Origin: Paenibacillus agri
Lineage (GTDB): Bacteria > Bacillota > Bacilli > Paenibacillales > Paenibacillaceae
Length of the DNA: 64,000 nucleotides
Direction of reading: 5' to 3'
Assembly (NCBI RefSeq): GCF_013359945.1
Contig: NZ_JABWCS010000204.1
Coordinates: 62,001 to 126,000 of the forward strand
A program made the position numbers and the translations under genes. Shown piece after piece: positions 1-8,241 of this stretch (its first letter is position 1; every line of letters begins with the position of its first letter). The notes beneath the pieces are model-generated. The model was not told the DNA's origin and searched no databases. It saw only the letters and a program-made list of their open reading frames with translations.

Positions 1-3000
1 TAGTGAGTATCCGTAAGGAGTGCCACGCTGAGTGCCTGTCAATTTGACATAGCGGGCAGTCGTAGGATTAAGACTCAGTCTCTCTATCCCACCAGCACCT
101 GTCGTTGTAGCATAGACTTGATTCCAGCTAGTTCCGTTCACGGAAGTCTCGATTCTGTATGACTTGGCGTAAGCACCCTCCCAGTTCAGAACAATATAGT
201 TAATGGACCTGGAGGCGCCCAGATCAACCTGGATGAACTGCGGATCGCTGAAATCGGATTCCCATCTGGTGCCGGGATCGCCATCAAACGCGTAGCGTGC
301 CAGCGTCTTCGGATTCGGTGATGACGTTGCCGTCTTGTTCAAAGCCAGGTTAGGCCCGGTTGGACCGGTTCCTGTCGTATTTTTAGTCGGGTCAACTTTG
401 ACCAGTTTCTTGGCTGCCACCTTGGCAGAACCAGTTACACCGCTAGCATTGCGGAAAGTAACCGTAATTTCGGCGTCTGTTGGATTCCAGATCAACGCCT
501 GGTAGGCAGAGCCTTTTTTATATACAGTGGCACTGTGTCCGTTGGTCGCCCAAATATCGGTGCTGCGCTTTCCAAGGGATGCCATGCTGTGCACGAACCA
601 GTAGGTATTGAACAACTCATTTTGCTGCACAGGCGCAGGATTCCATTTATTGAGCACTGCCTGTGGATCGCTCAGCGCCTGAATCGGCCATACGATATGG
701 TACCAATCCTGTTCCGGTCCGCCGTTGTCAGCGACAAAACCGCTGTACAGCCCGGCAACCTTAGCACTGTCTTTTTCAAAACCATAGCTGGTCAAATATT
801 CTGAGGTCGGCAGCCAGTGGATACCATACACGTATACCGGATTCCCATTGAAAAAGGTGCCGAAGAAGTTGGAGCTGCCGTAGACTTGCCCTACAGTCTT
901 GTGCGTGTAGCTCGGAAGCCAATTGTCGTTGTCATAATTGAACCAGTATTGCTTCACTGCATTCAGCTCGGTGGTGAAACCCATGATAGAAGCATCGCGG
1001 TAATTCTTCTGCCCGGTCAGGGCGCTCCACATGTATTGTCCAACCCAACCGAACAGCGACTCCCCGGCAGCTTCCTGGTTGTTGCCGCTGTCATTGTCGG
1101 CATAACCGCCAGCCCATGAATGGCCTTCATAGGCATCGAAGCTGCGCATATACGGATATTTAGGGTCGGTCTTGGACGGGTTGGCATAATCGCGGATTAA
1201 CTCATCAACCATGCCGCTGTATTTGTTCTTGAAATCATTATCGAAGGTCGCCAGCACGGCTGAAGCAAATACATAATAGCCATAGGTAAAGTGATGGTCG
1301 GTAATGCCGGAGTTGGCCCCGAACTCACTGGTCTTATAGATCAGCGTACCCCAATCAGGGTTGTAATCGAAGAAGTAATCGGATTCGCCCGCTGTATACG
1401 TGTACCAGTCCGCAAGAATGGTCTTCATTCTGGACAGGAACAGATTCTTGTAATGGTCGTTGCCAATCTGATCAGCAATCAGGACGCCCATCGCCAGCGG
1501 ATGAAGCTTCTTGCCTTGCCAGTAGGCATCGGCTTTCATAAGATCGGTTGCAGTATCTGTGTCCAGTATCGCCAGCTGGTTCAGCAGCGTCTGACGCGAA
1601 TAGGTCGGATCATCCGGTTCGGTGAACTGCGGTACAATGCCGTAGAACTTGTCAACGGTCCGGAAGGTGTTGCCTTCACTCACTTTCATCGTGCCCCGGA
1701 TGGATGGATAGGACAGTGCTGTCAGCGGTGTAGTCGTTACCTTCCATTGGTGTGGAAGCTGCGCCATCAGGGTTGTATTCGCAAATCCCGGACGTTTCAG
1801 CTGTGTAGTCACATTGAAGTCAGTTGTGACGTCGGAAGTAGTCTCATTAAAGCTATACACTACTTTGGTATCGGTTACAAAAGCATACGCGTGCTGGTGA
1901 TAATAGCTGAGATCTGCTGTTTTCGGAATAGCTGCCAGTGACAAATAGTTCTGGCCCTGTCCGAGTTGAATTTTGAGCTTGGAGCCTACCTTCTTGAAAG
2001 TCGTTCCCGGAGGAGCAAACACGCCATACGTTCTTTTTACCATTGCAGGTGTAGGCGCACCATTGGAATTGGTGATTTCGAGTCCGATATGATCCGCGGT
2101 GATCGACGAGCCGTCAGCCGCCAGAATTTCTGTGTTCTGATCATTGAAGAAGCGGACCGATGCCGGCAAATAGAGTTCCGGGCTGTTCGGATCGCTGAAT
2201 TCCGAGAAAAGATACGGCGAGCCTTTTACAAAGGTGGTTTTTAGCTTCTCTACAGCTCCGTCGCTCAGTACCGCAGTTGCGGACCAGTCTCCGTATCCGG
2301 TTATGCGATTGGTCATCGAGGAGGTATTGATGTTGCTGGACATGAGATACAAGTCCGGACTGCCCGCCGCTTCCTGCGCCTTACCGTCCGCACTTAAATA
2401 GCCGGCGCCAGGGTTCAAGACGCTAAGTCCTTGCTTGGTGTACTTGGATTTAAGCGGCAGGGTAATAATACCGTTGCCGAGCTTGTTAACCATAATCGAT
2501 TGCCACCAGTCATTCGACGGCAGCGGAGTGTTCAGATTATCGGCTTTGTAGAGCGGGTATTTAGGCTGTGGAACTGAGCGGTTATTCATAGAATGGCTGC
2601 CCTGTCCCACTGGAACTGTAGTAAGGGTCGGCAATGGCGCAATGGTATAGGCCGGCCTTGGATCACCCTGTACATAATCATAGGCCTTGAATTCAAAAAT
2701 CGAGTAGCCAAAGGTAGTCGCCCGGGCGATTCCCTTCATCTGCAGGTAACGACCGCTAGCATACACGGGCAAGTTGAGTGTTCCCCCATCGCCATGCATT
2801 TCGCGGTAAATCGTAGTCCAGTTGTTCCCGTCATTGGAGAGCTGGATATCATAGATACGGCCGGCAGCCGCTTCCCAGTCGATAATTACCCGGCCCAGCG
2901 TACGAACGCTGCCAAGATCCACTCTGATCCATTCATCATCTGTCGGATTGGAAGACCAGCGGGTGTCCTTGTTACCGTCAACCGCCAGCTGCGGCAAGGT

Positions 3001-3612
3001 AGAGTTCGGAGGCAGGTAAGGGGACTGCTCATACGAAGAAGCCGTTACCGGACGGTTCAGGGCCACGTTCGGTCCCAAGACCACCGGCGGAGGATTAACA
3101 CCACCCGTGCCGTAAATTTCAAACTCGAAGAGCGAGATGCCATATTGCGGCAGCGCCTTCTCAGAAGCTTGAAGCCGTACGTATCTGCCGGTGCCGTTAA
3201 CTGCAAAATCTTCAATGCCACCGGTACCGTTCACCTTGGAATGAATCTCATTCCACTGCAGTTCATCTTGGGACACCTGAATTTTATAGGCTTTAGCATA
3301 AGCGCCTTCCCAACGCAGCACGATCCGGTCTACTTGGGCCGAGGCGCCAAGATCCACATAAATCCAGTCATTTGTATTTCCCCAAGAGCTGCTCCAACGT
3401 GAAGACGTATTGCCGTCCACCGCCAGATCAGGTGTGTTATTTCCTTCCGAGCCAGACGCATACGCTGGCCTGTCAAGGGAAAGCAGGTATGAAGGTGCAG
3501 CCTCCGCCCGCTGAGGGGCAACAAGCACCAGGCTGAAAAGCAGGGATAGTACAAGCGTCATCGCTGTAAACTTTGTACTTTTTTTACCGTTCATCACACG
3601 TAAAGGTGTCAT
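1..3612 (-). CDS. Secreted GH81 endo-beta-1,3-glucanase with discoidin (F5/8C) domains, 3' end outside window
   Basis: Open reading frame without a stop for 1204 codons, continuing off the left edge. The ATG lies 11 nt after AAGGAGG (3624-3630). An N-terminal signal peptide (hydrophobic run, cleavage near AEA-AP, about residue 38) marks it as secreted. Order: discoidin-like carbohydrate-binding domain (about 40-165), a second (about 180-310), a GH81 catalytic module (about 350-1075), and a third discoidin domain cut by the edge. GH81 hallmarks are DHHF with D772 and GNNQEAAGES with E847 and E851; their spacing matches the acid/base residues known for the family. GH81 enzymes cleave beta-1,3-glucans (laminarin, fungal wall, callose) endolytically. 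It is a lone transcription unit with its own promoter, read away from uvrC. The three binding domains suggest insoluble glucan as substrate (inference). Confidence 0.93.
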   Translation of the reverse strand, partial: MTPLRVMNGKKSTKFTAMTLVLSLLFSLVLVAPQRAEAAPSYLLSLDRPAYASGSEGNNTPDLAVDGNTSSRWSSSWGNTNDWIYVDLGASAQVDRIVLRWEGAYAKAYKIQVSQDELQWNEIHSKVNGTGGIEDFAVNGTGRYVRLQASEKALPQYGISLFEFEIYGTGGVNPPPVVLGPNVALNRPVTASSYEQSPYLPPNSTLPQLAVDGNKDTRWSSNPTDDEWIRVDLGSVRTLGRVIIDWEAAAGRIYDIQLSNDGNNWTTIYREMHGDGGTLNLPVYASGRYLQMKGIARATTFGYSIFEFKAYDYVQGDPRPAYTIAPLPTLTTVPVGQGSHSMNNRSVPQPKYPLYKADNLNTPLPSNDWWQSIMVNKLGNGIITLPLKSKYTKQGLSVLNPGAGYLSADGKAQEAAGSPDLYLMSSNINTSSMTNRITGYGDWSATAVLSDGAVEKLKTTFVKGSPYLFSEFSDPNSPELYLPASVRFFNDQNTEILAADGSSITADHIGLEITNSNGAPTPAMVKRTYGVFAPPGTTFKKVGSKLKIQLGQGQNYLSLAAIPKTADLSYYHQHAYAFVTDTKVVYSFNETTSDVTTDFNVTTQLKRPGFANTTLMAQLPHQWKVTTTPLTALSYPSIRGTMKVSEGNTFRTVDKFYGIVPQFTEPDDPTYSRQTLLNQLAILDTDTATDLMKADAYWQGKKLHPLAMGVLIADQIGNDHYKNLFLSRMKTILADWYTYTAGESDYFFDYNPDWGTLIYKTSEFGANSGITDHHFTYGYYVFASAVLATFDNDFKNKYSGMVDELIRDYANPSKTDPKYPYMRSFDAYEGHSWAGGYADNDSGNNQEAAGESLFGWVGQYMWSALTGQKNYRDASIMGFTTELNAVKQYWFNYDNDNWLPSYTHKTVGQVYGSSNFFGTFFNGNPVYVYGIHWLPTSEYLTSYGFEKDSAKVAGLYSGFVADNGGPEQDWYHIVWPIQALSDPQAVLNKWNPAPVQQNELFNTYWFVHSMASLGKRSTDIWATNGHSATVYKKGSAYQALIWNPTDAEITVTFRNASGVTGSAKVAAKKLVKVDPTKNTTGTGPTGPNLALNKTATSSPNPKTLARYAFDGDPGTRWESDFSDPQFIQVDLGASRSINYIVLNWEGAYAKSYRIETSVNGTSWNQVYATTTGAGGIERLSLNPTTARYVKLTGTQRGTPYGYSL

Positions 3613-3747
3613 TAACGTTAAATCCTCCTTCAAATTTTTATAATTGGGAAAAATGATTGCATATGATCTTGCTTTTGCATTTTTTTACATGATCTTGGGC
3701 CTCATCAACTCCTTTTCATACTTGAAAGGCAATAATTTGCCACCAAC

Positions 3748-3803
3748 TTGAAGCGCTTTCATTAATTCGTGTACAATATAACTTTTTATGTATGCGGATA
3801 CAA
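3748..3803 (-). promoter_or_regulatory. Promoter with overlapping cre-like operator for the GH81 gene
   Basis: On the minus strand there is TTGTAT (3798-3803), a 17-nt spacer and TATATT (3775-3780). About 13 nt downstream of the -10 is a cre-like palindrome centred on GAAGCGCTTTC (3748-3761) with one mismatch to the WTGNAANCGNWNNCW consensus. A CcpA site at the start of transcription is the usual layout for carbon catabolite repression of secreted glycosidases. About 135 nt of leader separate it from the ATG. The rest of 3613-3955 holds only the uvrC terminator. Confidence 0.6.
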
Positions 3804-3903
3804 TTATACAAAGCAACGATTTCATGCAGTTTTACACGAACTTCCAAATCATGTGAACTTCACCTAAAAAGAAGCAGGCCTTTCGTACCACAAACCATAT
3901 AAC

Positions 3904-3933
3904 AAAAAGGCCGACCCCTGAAGGTCAGCCTTT
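3904..3933 (-). terminator. Rho-independent terminator after uvrC
   Basis: An 11-bp stem (3906-3916 with 3923-3933, one G-U pair on the minus strand) and 6-nt loop, followed on the minus strand by a T-rich tail, about 25 nt past the uvrC stop. Confidence 0.75.
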
Positions 3934-3955
3934 GTACGATACGATCACGCCTATG

Positions 3956-5935
3956 TTATGAATGCTCCGCCCCATCTTCCTGTAATACAGGTTCCTCATC
4001 CCGAAGGGCCTCCAGAATCTGCCCAGCAAGCTTCTCTCCGATAGACAATGGACGGAAATCCTCAATACTCGCCTCTTTAATTTTCTTGAGTGAGCCAAAA
4101 TGCTTCAGCAGCAGCTTGCGCCGCTTCTCGCCAATGCCTGGAATGGAATCAAGCTTCGAGGTGACCATGGACTTCCCGCGCTGCTCACGGTGGAAGGTGA
4201 TCGCGAATCTGTGCACTTCATCCTGGATGCGCTGTAGCAAATAGAACTCTTGGCTATCACGTGCCAGACCCACCGGCTCCGGAGGATCGCCGACCAGCAG
4301 CTGGGCGGTCTTGTGCTTCACGTCCTTCACAAGACCGCAGACCGGAATGAATAGACCGAGCTCGTTCTCCAAAATGTCTACCGCAGCCGAAATCTGCCCT
4401 TTACCGCCGTCGACCACGATCAGATCGGGCATCGGCAGATTCTCTTTCAGCACCCGCTCATAACGCCGCCGAATAACTTCACGCATCGTCTCATAATCAT
4501 CCGGCCCTTGAACCGTACGTACTTTGTACTTGCGGTACTCCTTCCGGGCCGGCTTGCCGTCGATGAATACGACCATTGCCGACACCGGATTTGTGCCCTG
4601 GATGTTAGAGTTATCGAACGCCTCGATCCGGTGAAGAGATTCCAGGCCCAGGCTCTGGCCCAAGCTGAACGCCGCACCCGAGGTGCGCTCTTCATCCCGC
4701 TCGATGAGCCGGAATTTCTCGTCCAGCGACACCCGTCCGTTCTCGCAGGCCATGCGCACCATCTGCTTCTTCAGGCCGCGCTGCGGCACCAGCACCTTGA
4801 CGCCAAGCCACTCCTGAATAGCTGCTGCTCCGCCAGCAGCATCTACAACCCCGGCTGCGGCCGCTTCTGCTGCCGCAGCTTCACGCTGCGCAGCCTCTTG
4901 CGCCGTCTCCGGCTCTTCCTCTGCGCCGTCCGCCTCACCGGCGGCAGCAGGTGTGGACGATGCCTTCACCGGCTGATCTTCCGCGGTGGCTTCGCGTACC
5001 GCGTCCGGCAGTAGAATCTCCTGCGGCAACGCAGGGTTGTCACTGTAATACTGAGTGACGTAAGACATAAAGTCGCTGTACGCTTCGCCATAGAACGGGA
5101 AGGCCGACGAGTGCCGCTGAATCATTTTACCCTGACGCATGTACAGAATCTGCACACACATCCAGCCCTTATCCACTGCATAGCCGAAGACATCGCGGTC
5201 TTTGGTGTCCGCAGTATTGATGTTCTGCTTCTCCATCAGAGCCTCAATATACATGATCTGGTCACGCAGCTCCTTGGCCCGCTCGAAATACAGCTCCTCG
5301 GCCGCCTCCTGCATCTTCTGCTGAAGATCCTTCTTGACCGCCTCATGCCCGCCTCCGAGAAAAGCAGCAATACTCTGCGTGATCTCTTCATACTGAGATT
5401 TCTGCACCTCTTTCTCACACGGAGCCAGACATTGGCCCATATGATAATAGAGACAGACCTCCTTAGGCATCACGCCGCATTTGCGCAGCGGATACATCCG
5501 GTCAAGCAGCTTCTTCGTCTGCTGGGCAGCATAAGCATTCGGATATGGCCCAAAATATTTAGCTTTATCTTTAATCACCCGGCGGGTTACTTCCAGCCGC
5601 GGGTGCGTTTCATTCGTGATTTTCAAATACGGAAAGGTCTTGTCGTCCTTGAGCTGCACGTTGTAGCGCGGCATATGCTTCTTAATCAGGTTGCACTCCA
5701 GAATCAAGGCTTCCATATTGCTGGATGTGACAATATACTCGAAATCGGTAATATCGAGCACAAGACGTTGGGTTTTGCCGTTATGACTGCCTGTAAAATA
5801 AGAGCGGACCCGGTTCTTCAGCACCTTCGCCTTGCCCACATAAATAATGGTGCCTTCCTTGTTCTTCATCAGATAACACCCGGGCAGGTCGGGCAGCAGT
5901 GCCAGCTTGTTGCGGATATGATCCATATGATCCAT
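3956..5935 (-). CDS. uvrC: UvrABC system protein C (excinuclease subunit C)
   Basis: Makes the dual incisions in nucleotide excision repair together with UvrA and UvrB. GIY-YIG nuclease domain at the N-terminus (PGCYLM, IYVGKAK, residues about 16-95), UVR motif (about 195-235), RNase H-like second nuclease ([16 protein letters not shown]) and C-terminal helix-hairpin-helix pair (IPGIGEKRR, about 595-650). At 659 residues it is some 60 longer than B. subtilis UvrC. The excess is an Ala/Glu-rich low-complexity insert at about residues 315-372, between the UVR and C-terminal nuclease regions. Two in-frame ATGs lie 9 nt apart; the first follows AGGTGGGGG. It is followed by a terminator and preceded by the separate trxA unit. 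Confidence 0.97.
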   Translation of the reverse strand: MDHMDHIRNKLALLPDLPGCYLMKNKEGTIIYVGKAKVLKNRVRSYFTGSHNGKTQRLVLDITDFEYIVTSSNMEALILECNLIKKHMPRYNVQLKDDKTFPYLKITNETHPRLEVTRRVIKDKAKYFGPYPNAYAAQQTKKLLDRMYPLRKCGVMPKEVCLYYHMGQCLAPCEKEVQKSQYEEITQSIAAFLGGGHEAVKKDLQQKMQEAAEELYFERAKELRDQIMYIEALMEKQNINTADTKDRDVFGYAVDKGWMCVQILYMRQGKMIQRHSSAFPFYGEAYSDFMSYVTQYYSDNPALPQEILLPDAVREATAEDQPVKASSTPAAAGEADGAEEEPETAQEAAQREAAAAEAAAAGVVDAAGGAAAIQEWLGVKVLVPQRGLKKQMVRMACENGRVSLDEKFRLIERDEERTSGAAFSLGQSLGLESLHRIEAFDNSNIQGTNPVSAMVVFIDGKPARKEYRKYKVRTVQGPDDYETMREVIRRRYERVLKENLPMPDLIVVDGGKGQISAAVDILENELGLFIPVCGLVKDVKHKTAQLLVGDPPEPVGLARDSQEFYLLQRIQDEVHRFAITFHREQRGKSMVTSKLDSIPGIGEKRRKLLLKHFGSLKKIKEASIEDFRPLSIGEKLAGQILEALRDEEPVLQEDGAEHS

Positions 5936-6062
5936 GTTTTACCCCCACCTAAATCCTTCCCCTTGGGGAGACGCCGCAGAATACGATCTAATCAGACACC
6001 CGATTCAGGCAACTAAAAAAGAGATCTATGCTGCGGATAATTTATCTCTAATTATAGCACAC

Positions 6063-6092
6063 AAAGCGCCTCCGGAATGAACCGAAGGCGCT
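6063..6092 (-). terminator. Terminator after trxA
   Basis: Stem 6065-6075 with 6082-6092 (one G-U pair on the minus strand) about 30 nt beyond the trxA stop; on the minus strand it is followed by TTTGTGT, a weak U tract. Confidence 0.6.
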
Positions 6093-6123
6093 AAGCAACA
6101 GACCTTGAAGGCCGTATCAAATC

Positions 6124-6441
6124 TTATTGATGTTTGGCAACGATATTTTTCAGGGATTCTTTGGAGTTCAGTCCCACTACTTTATCAACCGGTTGACCGT
6201 CTTTGAAGAAGATCAGTGTCGGAATGCTCATTACGCCAAAGCGGGAAGCTGTTTCCGGGTTCTCATCCACGTTCACCTTAGCGATTTTCACGCTGTCACC
6301 CAGTTCTGCGGACAATTCGTCCAGAATTGGAGCAAGCATTTTACAAGGGCCGCACCAAGGAGCCCAGAAATCTACAACAACAGTCCCTTGACCTTCCACT
6401 TCATTGGTGAAGGATTGGTCGGACACGTTCACGATAGCCAT
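6124..6441 (-). CDS. trxA: Thioredoxin
   Basis: Cytosolic disulfide reductase of 105 residues, the usual length. Active site W29-C30-G-P-C33 with the cis-Pro motif SIPTL. It donates electrons from thioredoxin reductase to ribonucleotide reductase, peroxiredoxins and other partners. The ATG follows AAAGGAGG with a short spacer. It forms a single-gene unit with its own upstream promoter and downstream hairpin. A second, divergent thioredoxin-like protein with WCVDC lies at 27290-27634. Confidence 0.97.
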   Translation of the reverse strand: MAIVNVSDQSFTNEVEGQGTVVVDFWAPWCGPCKMLAPILDELSAELGDSVKIAKVNVDENPETASRFGVMSIPTLIFFKDGQPVDKVVGLNSKESLKNIVAKHQ

Positions 6442-6520
6442 GATATGTTCCTCCTTTTAGTTTTGCGAAGCCATGCTTGCTTAGTAAGCCTGAAGCTTAG
6501 GTTGGCATAACAGCTCCGAA

Positions 6521-6548
6521 ATTATAATGAATAAATTGTTTCATGTAA
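6521..6548 (-). promoter_or_regulatory. Probable trxA promoter
   Basis: TATAAT (6521-6526, minus strand) with TTACAT 16 nt upstream (6543-6548). The -10 is perfect, the -35 poor. It sits 80 nt upstream of the trxA ATG in an A+T-rich stretch. Confidence 0.4.
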
Positions 6549-6668
6549 TATGATAACCAGATTACCAATTACCGACACGTTCTAAGTATAACATATTTAT
6601 AATGAATTTGTGAAATACATCATACAATTATATTGCTCTCCAGTTATTTTACCGGGAACACTCTTATC

Positions 6669-6698
6669 TTTACAAGAGGTCAGCAGGTTCGTTATACT
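6669..6698 (+). promoter_or_regulatory. Promoter of the YqzM-like small gene
   Basis: TTTACA (6669-6674), 18-nt spacer, TATACT (6693-6698). The leader contains a GCAGGC/GCCTGC hairpin (6750-6766) that abuts the AAGGAGG ribosome-binding site, so translation may depend on whether the site is exposed (inference). Confidence 0.5.
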
Positions 6699-6781
6699 TA
6701 TGGAAAGCGCATTATTTGTCAATGACTTATCTCATAATGATTTAAGAATGCAGGCCTGTCGCCTGCAAGGAGGCAAAGACT

Positions 6782-6940
6782 ATGGATGTCAACGCGCATG
6801 TACGTGACCCGCGGGAGCATGTCAACGAAGAGCCCCGCAATGACCTTGGCGATCTGATGAACGGATTCTTCGGCATGACAACCTTCATGGCGGTAGTATT
6901 CTTCGGCATGGTCATCATCAAGTTCATTCTTTCGGAATAG
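6782..6940 (+). CDS. Small single-pass membrane protein, YqzM-like
   Basis: A 52-residue reading frame with AAGGAGG (6767-6773) exactly 8 nt before ATG, its own promoter and a strong terminator. The N-terminal half is charged (DVNAHVRDPREHVNEEPRN). The C-terminal half is one membrane segment rich in Phe/Val/Met ending IIKFILSE. Architecture and size resemble the YqzM family of short Bacillus membrane proteins of unknown function. The family assignment is from memory of the pattern and moderately secure; that the gene is real is well supported by its signals. Confidence 0.75.
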   Translation: MDVNAHVRDPREHVNEEPRNDLGDLMNGFFGMTTFMAVVFFGMVIIKFILSE

Positions 6941-6979
6941 CAAGCACGGCTCATTACCGTCCGTCTTTGCTATCGAAGC

Positions 6980-7023
6980 AAAAATCCGTTACCTTCCCCA
7001 AAGGAAGATAACGGATTTTTTGT
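6980..7023 (+). terminator. Terminator of the YqzM-like gene
   Basis: Nearly perfect 17-bp stem (6980-6997 with 7003-7019) with loop CCAAA, followed by a run of T. Confidence 0.9.
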
Positions 7024-7040
7024 TTCGCTATACGCTGAAC

Positions 7041-7240
7041 TTAAGATCCGAACGTAAGGCTCGGTCGTCACTACGGTGAATGTTTGGACTTCCGGTCGCT
7101 GTTGTTCCCAGATTTCTTATTTATAAACCGCTTCTAGCGGTTGAAGTCTGGTAACAAAGGCGAACGCTTTCGCTCCTTCAGCTCCAAACTTCCCCTTCGT
7201 TCCTTCTCGCTTTTCGTTACATTATTCTGTTCGTTTTATA
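7041..7240 (+). repeat. Dispersed structured repeat, copy A1
   Basis: One of three copies in the window (with A2 at 10664-10900, inverted, and A3 at 55825-55995). Shared landmarks in order: a GTTTGGACTT-CGGTCGCTGTTGT block, an outer arm CCAGATTTC, an inner AACCGCT/AGCGGTT hairpin, the closing arm GAAGTCTGG, and a terminal AGCTCCAAAC that can pair with the opening GTTTGGA. A1 lacks the AGCTTTC/GAAAGCT hairpin of A2 and A3. It fills the space between the terminator at 7023 and the dnaI stop. No coding potential. Confidence 0.8.
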
Positions 7241-7269
7241 TTGATCCATAGCTGCCCCTGCATACACGG

Positions 7270-8223
7270 TTATCGCTTGCCGCGTTGATTCTCCCCGTAC
7301 AGCGGAATAACATCCACAAACGGTGCAATCCGGTCCATCAGCCGTTGGCCCTTGTAGATCTCTTCGCCGTCCTTACTGGTGAAGCTGAGATGCTTCTCCA
7401 GACCGTCAAGCGGATAGTTCGACGTGTAAAAGGTCGGCTTGCGGTTCATCCGGTAGTTCAGGATGGCCCCCAGGATGTGATCGCGTGCCCAGGGATTCAG
7501 GTTCTCTGCACCGATATCGTCAAAGATCAGCAGATCGCAGTTCTTCAGCGTATCCACAGTTTCCTTCAGCTTCTGCCCATCCATCATGATCGACTTCAGA
7601 TCCTCGATAAAATCAGGCATGTACACGATAACGCCGTTATAGCCAGCCACCGCGAGCTCGTGCAGCAGATAGCACATTAGAAAGGTCTTGCCAGTACCGA
7701 ACGAGCCATGCAAATAGATCCCGTGCGGGGTCAGACCATTCTCTTTCGTGGTAGTAATGTAATCAAATAATTTATTAACGGCAACCCCCCGGCGAGGGTC
7801 CTTGCCCATAATATCGATCTCGTCATAACCGCCGTGCAGAACACGCTCGTCCACATAAAAGCTGCGGATCCGCTTGCGAATGCTATCCTGACTGTCCTGC
7901 GCTACCTTCAGCGCACACGGCGTCTTGCGTTCATACAGATCCGGCGCACCGCTGACACTCTCCACGGTTAGCTTGCTGTAATGACCCGGAAAATCATTCG
8001 GGCATGCCGCAAGGCCGGGACAGTTAGCGCAGTGGCGGCTTTCCTCCACATACTGGTACAGGCGGCTAAGATGAAGCCGCAGACGTGATTCGTCCAGCTC
8101 GGGATGTTCTTCCCGGAGCTGCTTCACCAGGGGATGGTTCAGCAGTCCTTGCTCCAGATCACGGGAACGCTGGCGCAGAGCGGGATTGTTCATTGAACGC
8201 AGCACATCGCCCGTAGACTCCAT
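7270..8223 (-). CDS. dnaI: Primosomal protein DnaI (helicase loader)
   Basis: AAA+ ATPase that loads the replicative helicase during initiation and restart in Firmicutes. It has 317 residues, close to the family norm. The N-terminal helicase-binding domain carries a zinc site (C65, C68, C74, H81). The C-terminal AAA+ module has Walker A GSFGTGKT (173-180) and Walker B LLIFDDIGAE (231-240). It lies 18 nt after dnaB in the same orientation, the conserved dnaB-dnaI pair; the two are probably one transcript. No clear terminator follows: copy A1 of a dispersed repeat begins immediately downstream. Confidence 0.97.
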   Translation of the reverse strand: MESTGDVLRSMNNPALRQRSRDLEQGLLNHPLVKQLREEHPELDESRLRLHLSRLYQYVEESRHCANCPGLAACPNDFPGHYSKLTVESVSGAPDLYERKTPCALKVAQDSQDSIRKRIRSFYVDERVLHGGYDEIDIMGKDPRRGVAVNKLFDYITTTKENGLTPHGIYLHGSFGTGKTFLMCYLLHELAVAGYNGVIVYMPDFIEDLKSIMMDGQKLKETVDTLKNCDLLIFDDIGAENLNPWARDHILGAILNYRMNRKPTFYTSNYPLDGLEKHLSFTSKDGEEIYKGQRLMDRIAPFVDVIPLYGENQRGKR

Positions 8224-8241
8224 TGTTCCACCACACTTTCT

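Noticed and set aside
535..3402. Several plus-strand frames of 90-270 codons opposite the GH81 gene
   Set aside because: They lie antisense to a clear catalytic and binding-domain protein, lack ribosome sites and have no recognisable product.
5111..6016. 301-codon plus-strand frame opposite uvrC
   Set aside because: Antisense shadow of a well-conserved gene, with no ribosome site; composition follows the uvrC codon pattern.
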